Shown: positions 17,678 through 27,008, numbered from the stretch's first letter. The stretch is DNA of 64,000 nucleotides from Paraburkholderia bannensis (GCF_014200455.1 NZ_JACHBW010000023.1:1-64000), one strand, 5' to 3'. Notes: generated by a model not told the origin, from the letters alone. Numbers and translations are program-made.

Positions 17678-18657
17678 TGCGCTACTCCAGTCAGGCAGCC
17701 TTCGGGTTGCGGCGCGCTGGGCGCGCGGCCGTCTGCGTACACGAACCCTTTCGGCAGCCCCGCGTCCTGCACGTGCCCATAGAAAGCTTCGCCGGGCAGC
17801 GCGCGGGCGAGAATCGCACGCGCGGCGATGAGTCTGTCGATGTCCACGCCGGTGTCGTAACCCATGGCTTCGAGAAGGAAAGCGAGGTCTTCCGTCACGA
17901 TGTTGCCAGTCGCGCCTGGCGCGTAGGGGCAGCCGCCCAGACCGGCCTGACTGGAATCGATCGTCGTGACACCTGCTTCAAGCGCCGCGACGACGTTGGC
18001 AAGGCCCTGGCCACGGGTGTTGTGGAAATGGGCGCCGCCTGCCTTGGTGCCGAATTCCGTTTGCAGCCTGCGAAACAGTCGGCGTACCTGGGCCGGATTT
18101 GCATAGCCACTCGTATCCGAAAGCCCGATTTCGTCGACGCCGCACTCGGCCATGGCCTCGCACATGCGCATCGTCTGGTCGTCGTTCACAGCGCCCGCGA
18201 TCGTGCAGCCGAAGGCAACCGAAACGCCCGCTTCAATCTGCACGTCCGGAAACCGCTCATTACGCAGCGCGACGATATTGCGGACTTCTTCGATCATCTG
18301 CTCAGTGGTTTTGCGGATGTTGGCGAGCGAGTGTTCGTTAGTCACCGAAACGGGAAGTGTGACCTTATGCACGCCCGCTTCGAATGCGCTCTGACTTCCT
18401 CGGAGGTTCGGCGCGAGCACGGCGACGTGCAGATCCGGGATCGAGAGGGCGTGCGCGACGACTTCCCCGATGTCGGCCATCTGCGGCAACAGCTTTGCAG
18501 GCACGAAAGAGCCTACTTCGATTTCCTTGAGGCCGGCAGCGGCGAGCGCGGAGATCCACTGCAGCTTGGCAGCAGTCGGCATGACGCTCTTGATGCTCTG
18601 GAGGCCATCGCGTGGCCCAACCTCACTGATCAGCACTTTCGGATGTGACGTACCCAT
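17674..18657 (-). CDS. Hydroxymethylglutaryl-CoA lyase family protein
   Basis: The 327-residue TIM-barrel lyase has the metal-site EVGPRDGLQSIK at its start, HFHNTRGQGLANVVAALEAG in the middle and the family signature GLGGCPYAPGATGN with its active-site Cys. Members cleave HMG-CoA to acetyl-CoA and acetoacetate; relatives cleave other 3-hydroxy-3-methyl acyl-CoAs. It is first in its operon and coupled to a CoA transferase. The pair would activate then cleave a branched hydroxy-dicarboxylate such as 3-hydroxy-3-methylglutarate; the substrate is inferred. Confidence 0.9.
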   Translation of the reverse strand: MGTSHPKVLISEVGPRDGLQSIKSVMPTAAKLQWISALAAAGLKEIEVGSFVPAKLLPQMADIGEVVAHALSIPDLHVAVLAPNLRGSQSAFEAGVHKVTLPVSVTNEHSLANIRKTTEQMIEEVRNIVALRNERFPDVQIEAGVSVAFGCTIAGAVNDDQTMRMCEAMAECGVDEIGLSDTSGYANPAQVRRLFRRLQTEFGTKAGGAHFHNTRGQGLANVVAALEAGVTTIDSSQAGLGGCPYAPGATGNIVTEDLAFLLEAMGYDTGVDIDRLIAARAILARALPGEAFYGHVQDAGLPKGFVYADGRAPSAPQPEGCLTGVAQ

Positions 18658-18669
18658 TTGCTCACCTAT

Positions 18670-18779
18670 GTTCTATCTGATAGATCGGTATTCTGTTGGA
18701 GAGAACTATAGATCGAGCTCGGGTCACTTGTAAGGAGGGTAAACCCAAAAAATAGAACTTGAGTTCTGCCAGATGGAAC
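18670..18779. promoter_or_regulatory. Cluster of GTTC/GAAC operator sites between lyase operon and IclR gene
   Basis: Three related elements are visible: GTTCTATCTGATAGATC from 18670, the palindrome AGAACT-tg-AGTTCT at 18754-18767, and GTTCTGCCAGATGGAAC at 18763-18779. The complement of the last, GTTCCATCTGGCAGA, matches the first at most positions, so two similar sites face each other across the divergent promoter region. They are probable binding sites for the adjacent IclR protein. Confidence 0.5.
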
Positions 18780-18794
18780 AGTAGGATGGCGCCT

Positions 18795-19592
18795 ATGAAC
18801 ATCACGACAGAGACGACCGGTTCCGAGGGAGCGCCTTCAGTGGCCGAACCTTCGGATCAAGTCGGGGAAAATTCCAGTGGCGTTGCCGTCCTTGACCGGG
18901 CCTTCGCGATCCTCAACGCCTTCGGGCCGACGGACGATCAGTTGACGCTCAGCGAACTTTCGCGCCGCACGGGTTTGTACAAAAGTACCACCCTGCGCTT
19001 GCTGGGCGCACTGGAGCACGGCGGCTTCATCCGCAAGTTGAACGACGGGCAGTATGGGGTGGGCCACCAGCCCTTACGTCTGGCCGCGCTTTATCAGAGA
19101 TCCTTCCAGGTGGGACCGGTCATCGAACCGCTTCTCCAGGAGTTGAGCCGCGATCTGGGGGAAACCGCATCGTTCTATGTGCGACAGGGCGATAGACGCC
19201 TGGTGCTGTATCGCGTCGAGCCGACACGAAGCGTGAGGGTGTCGATCCGCGTCGGGGAGGAGTTCCCGATCGACAGGGGCGCGTCGGGCAAGGTGCTGCT
19301 TGCTTTTACCGAGACGCTCGATACGCGCTGGAGCGAGGTGCGCGACGCGCTATGGGCAGCGTCCTATGGCGAACGCGATCCCGAGACCGCATCGGCGTCG
19401 GTGCCTGTGTTTGACGCAATGGGGGAGGTGGTGGGCGCTCTTACGCTATCCGGACCGAAAGAAAGGTTTGGCACGCCTACGATGATCAATGCGGCTGTGG
19501 CGGCGTTACTTGATAGCGCAAAGCGTGCGACCGTGGCCCTGGGTGGCAAAGGTGGCCGGTACGATGCCGCTATCGCCGGATGCAAGAGATGA
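18795..19592 (+). CDS. IclR family transcriptional regulator
   Basis: The 265-residue product starts at ATG 18795, 8 bp after AGGA; an ATG at 18786 is an alternative. After a ~30-residue polar tail comes the winged helix (VAVLDRAFAILNAFG; LSELSRRTGLYKSTTLRLLG), then the effector domain (TASFYVRQGDRRLVLYRVEP; RGASGKVLLAF; GALTLSGPKERF). It is divergent from the HMG-CoA-lyase operon and presumably controls it through the intergenic GTTC/GAAC sites. Confidence 0.92.
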   Translation: MNITTETTGSEGAPSVAEPSDQVGENSSGVAVLDRAFAILNAFGPTDDQLTLSELSRRTGLYKSTTLRLLGALEHGGFIRKLNDGQYGVGHQPLRLAALYQRSFQVGPVIEPLLQELSRDLGETASFYVRQGDRRLVLYRVEPTRSVRVSIRVGEEFPIDRGASGKVLLAFTETLDTRWSEVRDALWAASYGERDPETASASVPVFDAMGEVVGALTLSGPKERFGTPTMINAAVAALLDSAKRATVALGGKGGRYDAAIAGCKR

Positions 19593-19877
19593 AGCGCGTC
19601 GGGCGCGTTCGGATTGATTGATGGGCATTGTCGAATGTCCAAAAATAGCGCCGATTACGGCCTCATGCGTTTCCCATGTGCAACTGCGCCATCGAAGTAG
19701 GGCGAACAACCGAGTGCGACCCGTTTCGGCGCTTCAGTCCCCCCGCTGCGGGTGTCACCATCGCACATCAGATCGGCCGTTTTGCCGGTGGCTTCCTGTT
19801 CGGTCGCGGCTAGAGACCTCTCATTCATGCTCGCTGGCTGCGGGTGACCCTCGACGGCATCGCCCGCACATTTGCGT

Positions 19878-21203
19878 TCAACGCAGCGAACGGAAGCTCA
19901 CGCGAACCTCTTCTGAGAAAGCTTGCGGCTGCTCCCAGGCCGCAAAGTGTCCGCCTTTCGGGAGGCGGTTATAGTGAATCAGCTTGGGATACGCTTTCGC
20001 GGTCCAGCTTTGCGGGGCGGCGTAGATCTCATCCGGAAAGACGCTGACGGCAACCGGGATGGCAACGTGCTTCGGGGCAAAGAAATTGAGTTTGTTTTCC
20101 CAATACAGACGAGCCGAAGAAATTCCTGTGTTCGTGAGCCAATAGAGCGTGACATTGTCGAGGATGTCGTCCCGCGTCAGCCCCTCGGACTGACCGTTAA
20201 ACACACGTGCGATGAGTGCCTGGCTGCTCGTATCGTGGTCGAGCATCCACGCCGCAAGGCCTACAGGCGAATCTTCAATCCCATAAAGCGTCTGCGGGCG
20301 ATTCTGCATTTCCAATGCGTAGCCAAGCCCGTGCCTGTAGAAATAGTCGAGTTGATCAAACGCGCGCTTCTCATCGGCCCAGAGACCTGCTGGCGCCGGC
20401 TCGCCCAACTTGAGTGCCTGCGCGATATCGTCCGGTACGGTAGCCGGCATGTTGGTGTGAATGCCGAGCAGTTCCGGCGGCGCCAGCAGGGCCATCTGCT
20501 CCGTGACAGCATTTCCCCAATCGCCGCCCTGCGCGACATATCGCGTGTATCCGAGACGCTTCATCAGTATGACCCAGGCCCGTGCGATGCGAACGGGATC
20601 CCAGCCGGTCGTTGTCGGCTTGCCTGAAAACCCGTAGCCCGGAAGCGAAGCAATCACTACGTCGAAGGCGTCCGATGCAGTCGCGCCATGGGCCGTCGGA
20701 TTGCTCAGCGGATCGATAATCTTCAACTGTTCGATGATCGAGCCGGGCCAGCCGTGCGTAATGATGATCGGTAAGGCATCCGTCCGTTTCGAACGAAGGT
20801 GAATAAAATGAATATCGAGCCCATCGATCTCGGTGACGAACTGCGGCAGGGCATTCAGCCTCGCTTCGACTTTGCGCCAGTCGTAATCGGTCGCCCAGTA
20901 ACGTGCGAGGTTCTGCATCGTCGCGAGCTGCACGCCTTGCGACGCGTCAGTCACCGGTTCCTGCTCAGGCCACCGGGTCGCCTTGATACGCCTCTTCAAG
21001 TCGCTGAGTTGGGATTCCGGCACATGCACGCGAAGGGAACGAATAGCGGTCTTGTCACCGCCGGTCGACTGTGCGACTTCAGTGATGGATCGATTCGTAT
21101 CTGCGAAAGCAAGCTGGCTCAATGAGCCCGCAACCGCGGTTGCCGCGGCTACACCAAGAAAACGGCGGCGCGAGGCAGTCTGGGAAAGGATATCGTTTTG
21201 CAT
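19878..21203 (-). CDS. Epoxide hydrolase family protein (EHN domain, alpha/beta hydrolase), exported
   Basis: The 441-residue product starts at ATG 21203 behind GGAG. A signal with Arg-rich n-region (ASRRRFLGVAAATAVAGS) suggests Tat export. The epoxide hydrolase N-terminal domain (FIHLR, RWPEQEPVTDASQG) is followed by the hydrolase core: HGWPGS oxyanion motif, nucleophile Asp in QGGDWGNAV and a late catalytic His in KGGHFAAWE. Microsomal-type epoxide hydrolases open epoxides to diols. It is a close paralogue of 27568-28920. Its natural substrate is not evident. Confidence 0.88.
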   Translation of the reverse strand: MQNDILSQTASRRRFLGVAAATAVAGSLSQLAFADTNRSITEVAQSTGGDKTAIRSLRVHVPESQLSDLKRRIKATRWPEQEPVTDASQGVQLATMQNLARYWATDYDWRKVEARLNALPQFVTEIDGLDIHFIHLRSKRTDALPIIITHGWPGSIIEQLKIIDPLSNPTAHGATASDAFDVVIASLPGYGFSGKPTTTGWDPVRIARAWVILMKRLGYTRYVAQGGDWGNAVTEQMALLAPPELLGIHTNMPATVPDDIAQALKLGEPAPAGLWADEKRAFDQLDYFYRHGLGYALEMQNRPQTLYGIEDSPVGLAAWMLDHDTSSQALIARVFNGQSEGLTRDDILDNVTLYWLTNTGISSARLYWENKLNFFAPKHVAIPVAVSVFPDEIYAAPQSWTAKAYPKLIHYNRLPKGGHFAAWEQPQAFSEEVRVSFRSLR

Positions 21204-21560
21204 ACAAGCTCCGATTTGCAATATGTACGAGTAGGCGGAGCGATGAATGCCACAGCAACGCAATATCCCGGGCAAGCACTTTCATCATTGCCCAATCGAG
21301 CCACCTATGCAGGCCAGCAGTTGGCAAGCCTCACATCGATACCGCCTTGACCGACCGAAAACCGTAGTTCGCGGTAGTTGAAGCGATTGTGTGTAAGCAG
21401 GTCACTCGGGTAAACGCCCACAACAGAAGAACACTTGTGTCTGTCGGGAACAAATCCGTCGCATTGATTCCAACGGGAAGCGCGGAGCGCTCCGGCTGGT
21501 TAGCGAGGGCGTTCTCATCGTCCAATGCCAAGGATGGGCTGGTGTAGTCGATGACTATTT
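21204..21560. other. Intergenic stretch without a recognised gene
   Basis: No open frame here looks like a protein. The stretch separates the epoxide hydrolase promoter from the IS5 relic and may be partly insertion debris. Confidence 0.4.
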
Positions 21561-22002
21561 CCGCGTGCATATAAGCGTAAGCGGGGCAGCAAGGTTCACA
21601 TGGCGGTCGATACGTTTGGGCAGCTGCTTGCTGTACACATTACACCGGCCAACGAGCAGGAGCGCGCCCAGATTGGCGAACGCGCGCGTCAGGTCCTGGA
21701 GGTCACAGGCCAGACGGTGAAGGTCGCGTTTGCCAATCAGGGCTATACCGGTGAGGAAACCTGCTCAGGCAGCGCTGGACGAAGGAATCGAGCTTGAGGT
21801 AATCAAACCGCCGGAAGTAAAAAAATGCTTTTTTCTGTTGCCACGCCGTTGGGTGGTCGAACGCAGCTTCGGTTGGCTGAACCGCTTCCGCCGGTTGGCA
21901 CAAGACTATGAGCGATTGCCCGAAACCCTGGCTGGATGGCATTTCGTCGTATTCGCCGTGCTTGTACTCGTCCACTTCGCAGCCCTTAATACAAGTGTCT
22001 AA
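21561..22002 (+). pseudogene. IS5-family transposase relic, C-terminal half, frameshifted
   Basis: One frame reads GSKVHMAVDTFGQLLAVHIT, then NEQERAQIGERARQVLEVTG and AFANQGYTGEE. After a frameshift near 21760 a second frame continues ALDEGIELEVIKPPE and RRWVVERSFGWLNRFRRLA, with a DDE-type catalytic Glu in VVERSF. The N-terminal half is missing. The last ~50 bp recur in degraded form at 36703-36760. Confidence 0.8.
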
Positions 22003-22031
22003 CATGCTCTAGCACAGAGGCCGTCGTCAGA

Positions 22032-22469
22032 TTAAGAAGAAGCCGTTTCATCTGGCGGACAAGATTCCCGTCCCGTCAGATAACAATCGCGGAAGCGTTC
22101 GTCGACGCGTTCCCACATCAGTCTGGAAAACAGCATTGCCGCATCGAGCGGGCGATGGTTAATGACCACGGAATCCGTCTCGCCCTGTTCGTTCATATGA
22201 GCGACGACCACCGTCTCGATCGGCGTGCCCTGAACCTGTGATCGATAGGACTCCATATACAAGCCGTTTCCAATCACGCCCTTGTAGCTGTGATGCTGGA
22301 ACTCGTAGAGGGAGACTGCGTGTTTTATGACGGACAGAATGGCGGCGCGTCCCTCGATCGGACGCTTCAGCACGGTGGCTTCGAGCGTCGCGTTTTCAGA
22401 GAGGCTCGCCAGCCAGAGCGGCGGGCCGCCAACCGGCGCCATCACGGAGGCTGTATCGTTGAATTTCAT
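22032..22469 (-). CDS. NTF2/SnoaL-like fold protein
   Basis: The 145-residue product has its ATG at 22469 overlapping the tautomerase stop (ATGA). Features such as LKRPIEGRAAILSVIKHAV, GLYMESYRSQVQGTPIETVV and SVVINHRPLDAAMLFSRLM fit the NTF2-like cone fold used by small isomerases, hydrolases and dehydratases. The coupled tautomerase suggests a shared small-molecule step, but the reaction is unknown. Confidence 0.7.
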   Translation of the reverse strand: MKFNDTASVMAPVGGPPLWLASLSENATLEATVLKRPIEGRAAILSVIKHAVSLYEFQHHSYKGVIGNGLYMESYRSQVQGTPIETVVVAHMNEQGETDSVVINHRPLDAAMLFSRLMWERVDERFRDCYLTGRESCPPDETASS

Positions 22470-23020
22470 GCTGAGCGCTCCAGTTTCGGCGTGCTCGGGA
22501 TGCCTTCGCCAGCAGCATCTAGCACTGCTTCGAGTGTAATGCGCAGCTTTTCCAGGCGTCGTCGCGCAAGGCGTCCAATGCCCTCGCCGCGCTCGGACTC
22601 GCCCTCCAGCAGTGCATGGATATCGGGCAGCGACCAGATCGCGCCGCGCGTCCCCCATGCGCCATCCGGTATCTCGGTCGGGAACACCCAGACGCGCGGC
22701 GCGACGTCATCGAGCGGCCGGTTCTCCGCGCGCGCTACCGCTTCCGTGACCTGTCTGACGAGCAACCGACGCGATTCGTCTGTGTATTGTCCTTCGGGCG
22801 CAGACGGAATGATCCGGTAGCGTATCGTGTTCGTGCGTTCCCCGCCGATGTAGATCGCAGCCGGCCGATGAAGATGGAACACGGTAACCCGCTGTGCGAT
22901 CGGACTCGCGGGATCGTACCCTTCCGCCTTGATGAGGATGTCGGTCAGTTCCTTCACGAGGCGCGCTTCGGCCTCGGGCGTCAAGGCATCTTCGGGCCAC
23001 AGTGCATCGATCATAGGCAT
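22466..23020 (-). CDS. Tautomerase-family protein
   Basis: The 184-residue product begins MPMIDALWPEDAL; Pro2 would be the catalytic N-terminal proline after Met removal, as in 4-oxalocrotonate tautomerases. It is about three times longer than the classic 60-residue enzymes, with internal RVTVFHLHRPAAIYIGGE and APRVWVFPTEIPDGAWGTRG, consistent with a duplicated tautomerase fold. It is divergent from the GlxA-type regulator and coupled to an NTF2-like protein. Confidence 0.7.
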   Translation of the reverse strand: MPMIDALWPEDALTPEAEARLVKELTDILIKAEGYDPASPIAQRVTVFHLHRPAAIYIGGERTNTIRYRIIPSAPEGQYTDESRRLLVRQVTEAVARAENRPLDDVAPRVWVFPTEIPDGAWGTRGAIWSLPDIHALLEGESERGEGIGRLARRRLEKLRITLEAVLDAAGEGIPSTPKLERSA

Positions 23021-23125
23021 GGTGCTGCTCCTGCTTTCAGGTCATTGGATGTGGCCATGATCGAGCTTTACTCGCGTACCCGGAAGTGGCAGCATCGCCA
23101 TTATTCAAGGAATTTCAGACACGCA

Positions 23126-24163
23126 ATGACCATCGTTCGCATCTGGGTTTACGACGGAATTCTCGCATCCGGCGTCGCGGGACCTGTTGACGTTTTCAGC
23201 GCGGCCAATCAGTTCCATACCCGCGAGGCCGCGCCTGGCAAGACATCCGCACCCTTGTTCACATGGCGCGTGGAGTCGCTCGACGGACAGCCGGTCACCG
23301 CTGCGTCGGGTCAGATCATTCACGTCGATGGCAGGATCGACCCGCGCAAACGAACGGACGCCGTTCTGCTGACCGCACCGTTTTTCTCGAACATCGACGA
23401 GTTCATCGGGCGCCGCGAGCAGTTGAACGCGCTATCTTCCGCGCTGAGGCGTCAACGAAAGGCAGGCGCCGTGCTGGCGGCATATTGCACGGCCAATTAC
23501 CTGCTCGCCGAGGCCGGCCTGCTGGATGGCCGCGCCGCTACGACTCACTGGGCGAGAGCCGCAGACTTCGCGCGCCGTTATCCGCGTGTCGAAGTTCGCG
23601 CACAGGAACTGCTGATCGCACAGGACGGCATCCTTTCGGGCGCTTCCGTGACTTCATATCTGAATCTCGCGGTGCGGCTCGTCGAAACATTCGCCGGTGA
23701 AGCGCTCGCCACACGGACGGCGAAGGCACTCTTGATCGACATGAACCGGACTTCGCAGGCTTCCTTTGCAACGCTGCTCGACGAACATGGGCATACCGAC
23801 ACGCTCGTCGCGCGCGCCCAGAAGCAGATGGAGGTTACGTTGCAGCAGGGGTTCAGCTTGAGCGAGCTGGCTGCGTCGCTCGCTGTCAGCGAACGCACGC
23901 TGAATCGCCGTTTCAAGGAGGCGGTCGGGCTTGCGCCGTTGGCGTATCTGCAGAATCTGCGTATCGAAGTCGCAAAGCGCTTACTGGAAACACGGCCAAT
24001 CGGGCTTGAGGCGGTAAGTCAGCGTGTCGGCTATGGCGATATCAGCACATTTCGGCAATTGTTCAAGCGCAAGACCGGATTGTCGCCGCGTGAATATCAA
24101 ATGGGGTTTTCGCGTGCCCCAGCGCAGAATTCAGAAGCCGAGTCAGGCCTCAACGACGGTTGA
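23126..24163 (+). CDS. GlxA family AraC-type transcriptional regulator
   Basis: This 345-residue protein starts at ATG 23126 (MTIVRIWVYDG), where the first DJ-1/PfpI beta strand begins; the frame is open upstream without gene-like sequence. The N-terminal amidotransferase-like domain has GPVDVFSAANQ and the elbow AAYCTANYLLAEAGLLDGR. The C-terminal AraC domain (LSELAASLAVSERTLNRRF; RVGYGDISTFRQLFKRKTGL) holds two helix-turn-helix units. It is divergent from the tautomerase/NTF2-like operon, its likely target. Confidence 0.9.
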   Translation: MTIVRIWVYDGILASGVAGPVDVFSAANQFHTREAAPGKTSAPLFTWRVESLDGQPVTAASGQIIHVDGRIDPRKRTDAVLLTAPFFSNIDEFIGRREQLNALSSALRRQRKAGAVLAAYCTANYLLAEAGLLDGRAATTHWARAADFARRYPRVEVRAQELLIAQDGILSGASVTSYLNLAVRLVETFAGEALATRTAKALLIDMNRTSQASFATLLDEHGHTDTLVARAQKQMEVTLQQGFSLSELAASLAVSERTLNRRFKEAVGLAPLAYLQNLRIEVAKRLLETRPIGLEAVSQRVGYGDISTFRQLFKRKTGLSPREYQMGFSRAPAQNSEAESGLNDG

Positions 24164-24373
24164 AGTCGTGCGAGCTCATCGCGCCACCGCGCTCGCAGTT
24201 ACCTACCTTCTTTCCCCACACTATCCGTTTGTATCCCAACGTATCTACAACAGATAGGGATACGCACGCTTACGCACAACCGATTTTCGGACACAAGCGC
24301 GATACGTTCGTCCGCTCAAATACGCCCATCGCGAGCAGAACACCGCACCGCAAAACTGGGCTGACCGAGATAG

Positions 24374-24383
24374 TGCATATGCA
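24374..24383. promoter_or_regulatory. TGCATATGCA palindrome containing the marR start codon
   Basis: The perfect 10-bp palindrome spans the ATG at 24379. The same core recurs at 24872-24897 and 27062-27077. A regulator bound here could block its own transcription or translation start. Confidence 0.5.
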
Positions 24384-24861
24384 ACACGAGCCGAAGGGAA
24401 CCGTTGAACTGGACCGCGCCGCGGATGAGCCATTGAGCCGCCGGATCGCGCGCAATTGTCTGATGACGCGCGCCCGGCAGATCTCCCGTGTCCTGACCTC
24501 GCTCTATGACGATGCGCTGTGTCCGTTCGGCATCGTAGCGCCGCAGTTTTCATTGCTCGTGCTGATTGCGGAGTTCGGGCCCATCAGCCGCTCGGATCTC
24601 AGTCGACGCAATTATCACGAGCGCTCGACGCTGACAAGAAATCTGCAGCCGCTGATTGCGCAGGGATGGGTTGCCGAGGACGTTCCGGCTAGCGATGGTC
24701 GAAGCCGGCCGCTTTCGCTCACTCACGAAGGCAAGGCGCTGCTCGATAGCGCGGCCTGCGCGTGGTCGGCGGCACAGAGCCACGTGACGCGCCTCCTTGG
24801 CGAAAGCGGCGCCCATGCCCTCATGAATATCGCGCGGGAATTGCCGCTGCGCGTGGTCTGA
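24379..24861 (+). CDS. MarR family transcriptional regulator
   Basis: The 160-residue product starts inside a TGCATATGCA palindrome. It has the dimer helix (RRIARNCLMTRARQISRVLT), the winged helix (LIAEFGPISRSDLSRRNYHE, RSTLTRNLQPLIAQGWV) and the wing ASDGRSRPLSLTHEGKALL. It lies just upstream of the nitrilase gene, whose leader carries a longer version of the same palindrome, so local repression of the nitrilase/hydrolase genes is likely. Confidence 0.88.
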   Translation: MQHEPKGTVELDRAADEPLSRRIARNCLMTRARQISRVLTSLYDDALCPFGIVAPQFSLLVLIAEFGPISRSDLSRRNYHERSTLTRNLQPLIAQGWVAEDVPASDGRSRPLSLTHEGKALLDSAACAWSAAQSHVTRLLGESGAHALMNIARELPLRVV

Positions 24862-24871
24862 AGTTTTTTTA

Positions 24872-24897
24872 GTCGATGTTGCATATGCAATATCGAC
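24872..24897. promoter_or_regulatory. 26-bp near-perfect palindrome in the nitrilase leader
   Basis: The core TTGCATATGCAA is flanked by GTCGAT/ATCGAC arms with only one mismatched pair (24878/24891). It lies between marR and the nitrilase ribosome-binding site and is the best of three copies, a strong MarR operator candidate. Confidence 0.65.
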
Positions 24898-24938
24898 CCA
24901 CCCCTGTTATTCCTCCCCCCTTCGTCCAGGAGTTTGAA

Positions 24939-25931
24939 ATGAAAGTCGTCAAAGCCGCTGCCGTCCAGTTCAGCCCGGTGCTCTATAGCCGGGAAGCAAC
25001 CGTCGCCAAGGTCGTGCAGAAGATCCACGAACTCGGCCAGAAAGGCGTGCAGTTCGCCACCTTTCCCGAAACGGTCGTGCCTTATTACCCTTACTTTGCG
25101 GCCGTCCAGACCGGCATCGAGCTACTGTCAGGCAAAGAACATCTGCGCCTGCTCGAGCAGGCCGTGACTGTGCCGTCCGCTGCTACCGACGCCATTGGCG
25201 AAGCCGCGCGCAAGGCCGGCATGGTGGTGTCGATCGGCGTGAACGAGCGCGATGGCGGCACGCTGTACAACACACAACTGCTCTTCGATGCCGACGGTAC
25301 GCTGATCCAGCGCCGCCGCAAGATCACGCCCACCCATTTCGAACGCATGATCTGGGGGCAGGGCGATGGCTCGGGCTTGCGGGCAGTCGACAGCGCAGTT
25401 GGCCGCATTGGCCAGCTCGCGTGCTTCGAGCACAACAATCCGCTCGCACGCTACGCAATGATCGCCGACGGCGAGCAGATCCATTCGGCGATGTACCCTG
25501 GCTCTGCCTTTGGCGAGGGCTTCGCCCAGCGTATGGAGATCAATATCCGTCAGCATGCGCTTGAGTCCGGCGCTTTCGTTGTCAACGCAACAGCGTGGCT
25601 GGACGCAGACCAGCAGGCGCAAATCATGAAGGACACGGGTTGCGGGATCGGTCCGATCTCGGGCGGCTGCTTCACCACGATCGTCTCTCCTGACGGCATG
25701 CTGATGGCCGATCCGCTTCGCTCGGGTGAGGGCGAAGTGATCATCGACCTCGACTTCACGCAGATCGACCGACGCAAGATGCTGATGGACTCTGCCGGCC
25801 ACTACAACCGCCCCGAACTGCTGAGTCTGATGATCGACCGTACGCCGACCGCGCACGTTCACGAGCGCGCTTCGCACCCGGTGATCGTCGACGACCAGGG
25901 TTCCGACGATCTGCATACCCAGGCCGCATGA
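24939..25931 (+). CDS. Nitrilase (carbon-nitrogen hydrolase, aliphatic nitrilase type)
   Basis: The 330-residue enzyme starts at MKVVKAAAVQFSP behind AGGAG. Its catalytic triad is visible: Glu in FPETVVPYYPY, Lys in RRRKITPTH and Cys in ACFEHNNPLARY. The second Glu of the extended site lies in GEQIHSAMYPG. It hydrolyses nitriles to carboxylic acids and ammonia in the cytoplasm. It follows a MarR gene and precedes an alpha/beta hydrolase on the same strand, 42 bp apart, probably one transcript. Context suggests use of a nitrile, but the substrate is open. Confidence 0.92.
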   Translation: MKVVKAAAVQFSPVLYSREATVAKVVQKIHELGQKGVQFATFPETVVPYYPYFAAVQTGIELLSGKEHLRLLEQAVTVPSAATDAIGEAARKAGMVVSIGVNERDGGTLYNTQLLFDADGTLIQRRRKITPTHFERMIWGQGDGSGLRAVDSAVGRIGQLACFEHNNPLARYAMIADGEQIHSAMYPGSAFGEGFAQRMEINIRQHALESGAFVVNATAWLDADQQAQIMKDTGCGIGPISGGCFTTIVSPDGMLMADPLRSGEGEVIIDLDFTQIDRRKMLMDSAGHYNRPELLSLMIDRTPTAHVHERASHPVIVDDQGSDDLHTQAA

Positions 25932-25973
25932 ACCTGCGAACCACGAATACCCTCTATAGAAGGAGGATTGGTT

Positions 25974-27008
25974 GTGAAAGCAATGATCAGGACCGGCATC
26001 CTTGCGGCGCTGATGGCGATTGTCTCGCCCGGCCATGCGCAGACGTCTGCAACGCATACCTCAGCCGCCACGCCTGCACACAAGCCCGTGGCCGCGAAGA
26101 CCGACGTCTCGGACAGGACGCTGGTGAAGTCGCTGCCCGGATTCAGAAATGGCTATGCAACGGTGAATGGCGTACGGCTGCATTATGTCGTCGGCGGCAA
26201 GGGCGAGCCGCTCGTGCTGCTGCCCGGATGGCCCGAAACGTGGTGGACCTTCCACAAGATCATGCCTGCGCTCGCCGGGCATTACACCGTGATCGTGGTA
26301 GATCTGCGCGGCATGGGCGCATCATCGAAACCCGCTGACGGCTATGACAAGAAGACGATGGCCGCCGATATCCATGAACTGACGCAATCGCTGGGCTACG
26401 ACAAGGTTACGATCGCGGGGCACGACATCGGCTCAGCCGTGGCCTTCGCCTATGCTGAGAACTATCCGGACGCCACCGACAAGCTGGTGATGATGGAGTT
26501 TCCGCATCCCGACGATAGCCTCCAGACGCTTCCGCTTTTACCCGCCCAAGGCGCATACGGTGACAGACTGGGGTCGGCACGCCCGAACCTGTGGTGGTTC
26601 GCGTTCAACCAGGTCAGAGGTTTGCCGGAGCAACTACTGGCAGGCCGTGCCCGGCTTGAACAGGACTGGCTCTTCCACTACTTTCTCGTGAACGAGAACG
26701 CAGTCGACGCGCGCGACCGCGCCGTGTACGCGCGAGCCTATGAAAGCGCCGCCGCAATCCGTGCGGGCAATGCGTGGTACCAAGCTTTTCCTCAGGACGT
26801 CATCGACAACAGGGAATATGGCCAACTGCAAATGCCCGTTCTCGTGATGGGTGGCCCCGCATACAAGTGGATGAAGATGGTCGTCGGACAAAGGGCGGTC
26901 AATATAAGCGCCGTCGATATCGAGAACAGCGGGCACTTCATCCAGGAGGAGCAGCCCGAACTGGTCACGAAGACAATGCTCGGCTTTCTGCAAGGCGCAG
27001 GCGGATGA
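25974..27008 (+). CDS. Alpha/beta hydrolase, epoxide hydrolase/dehalogenase-like, exported
   Basis: The GTG at 25974 lies 7 bp after AGGAGG; an in-frame TTG at 25968 is too close to it. The product is 344 residues with a signal peptide ending near SPGHAQ. The core has LPGWPETWW (oxyanion hole), VDLRGMGASSKP, nucleophile Asp in GHDIGSAVAFAY, a cap domain, and catalytic His in ENSGHFIQEE. Asp as nucleophile points to an epoxide hydrolase or dehalogenase rather than an esterase. It is probably co-transcribed with the nitrilase. Confidence 0.88.
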   Translation: MKAMIRTGILAALMAIVSPGHAQTSATHTSAATPAHKPVAAKTDVSDRTLVKSLPGFRNGYATVNGVRLHYVVGGKGEPLVLLPGWPETWWTFHKIMPALAGHYTVIVVDLRGMGASSKPADGYDKKTMAADIHELTQSLGYDKVTIAGHDIGSAVAFAYAENYPDATDKLVMMEFPHPDDSLQTLPLLPAQGAYGDRLGSARPNLWWFAFNQVRGLPEQLLAGRARLEQDWLFHYFLVNENAVDARDRAVYARAYESAAAIRAGNAWYQAFPQDVIDNREYGQLQMPVLVMGGPAYKWMKMVVGQRAVNISAVDIENSGHFIQEEQPELVTKTMLGFLQGAGG

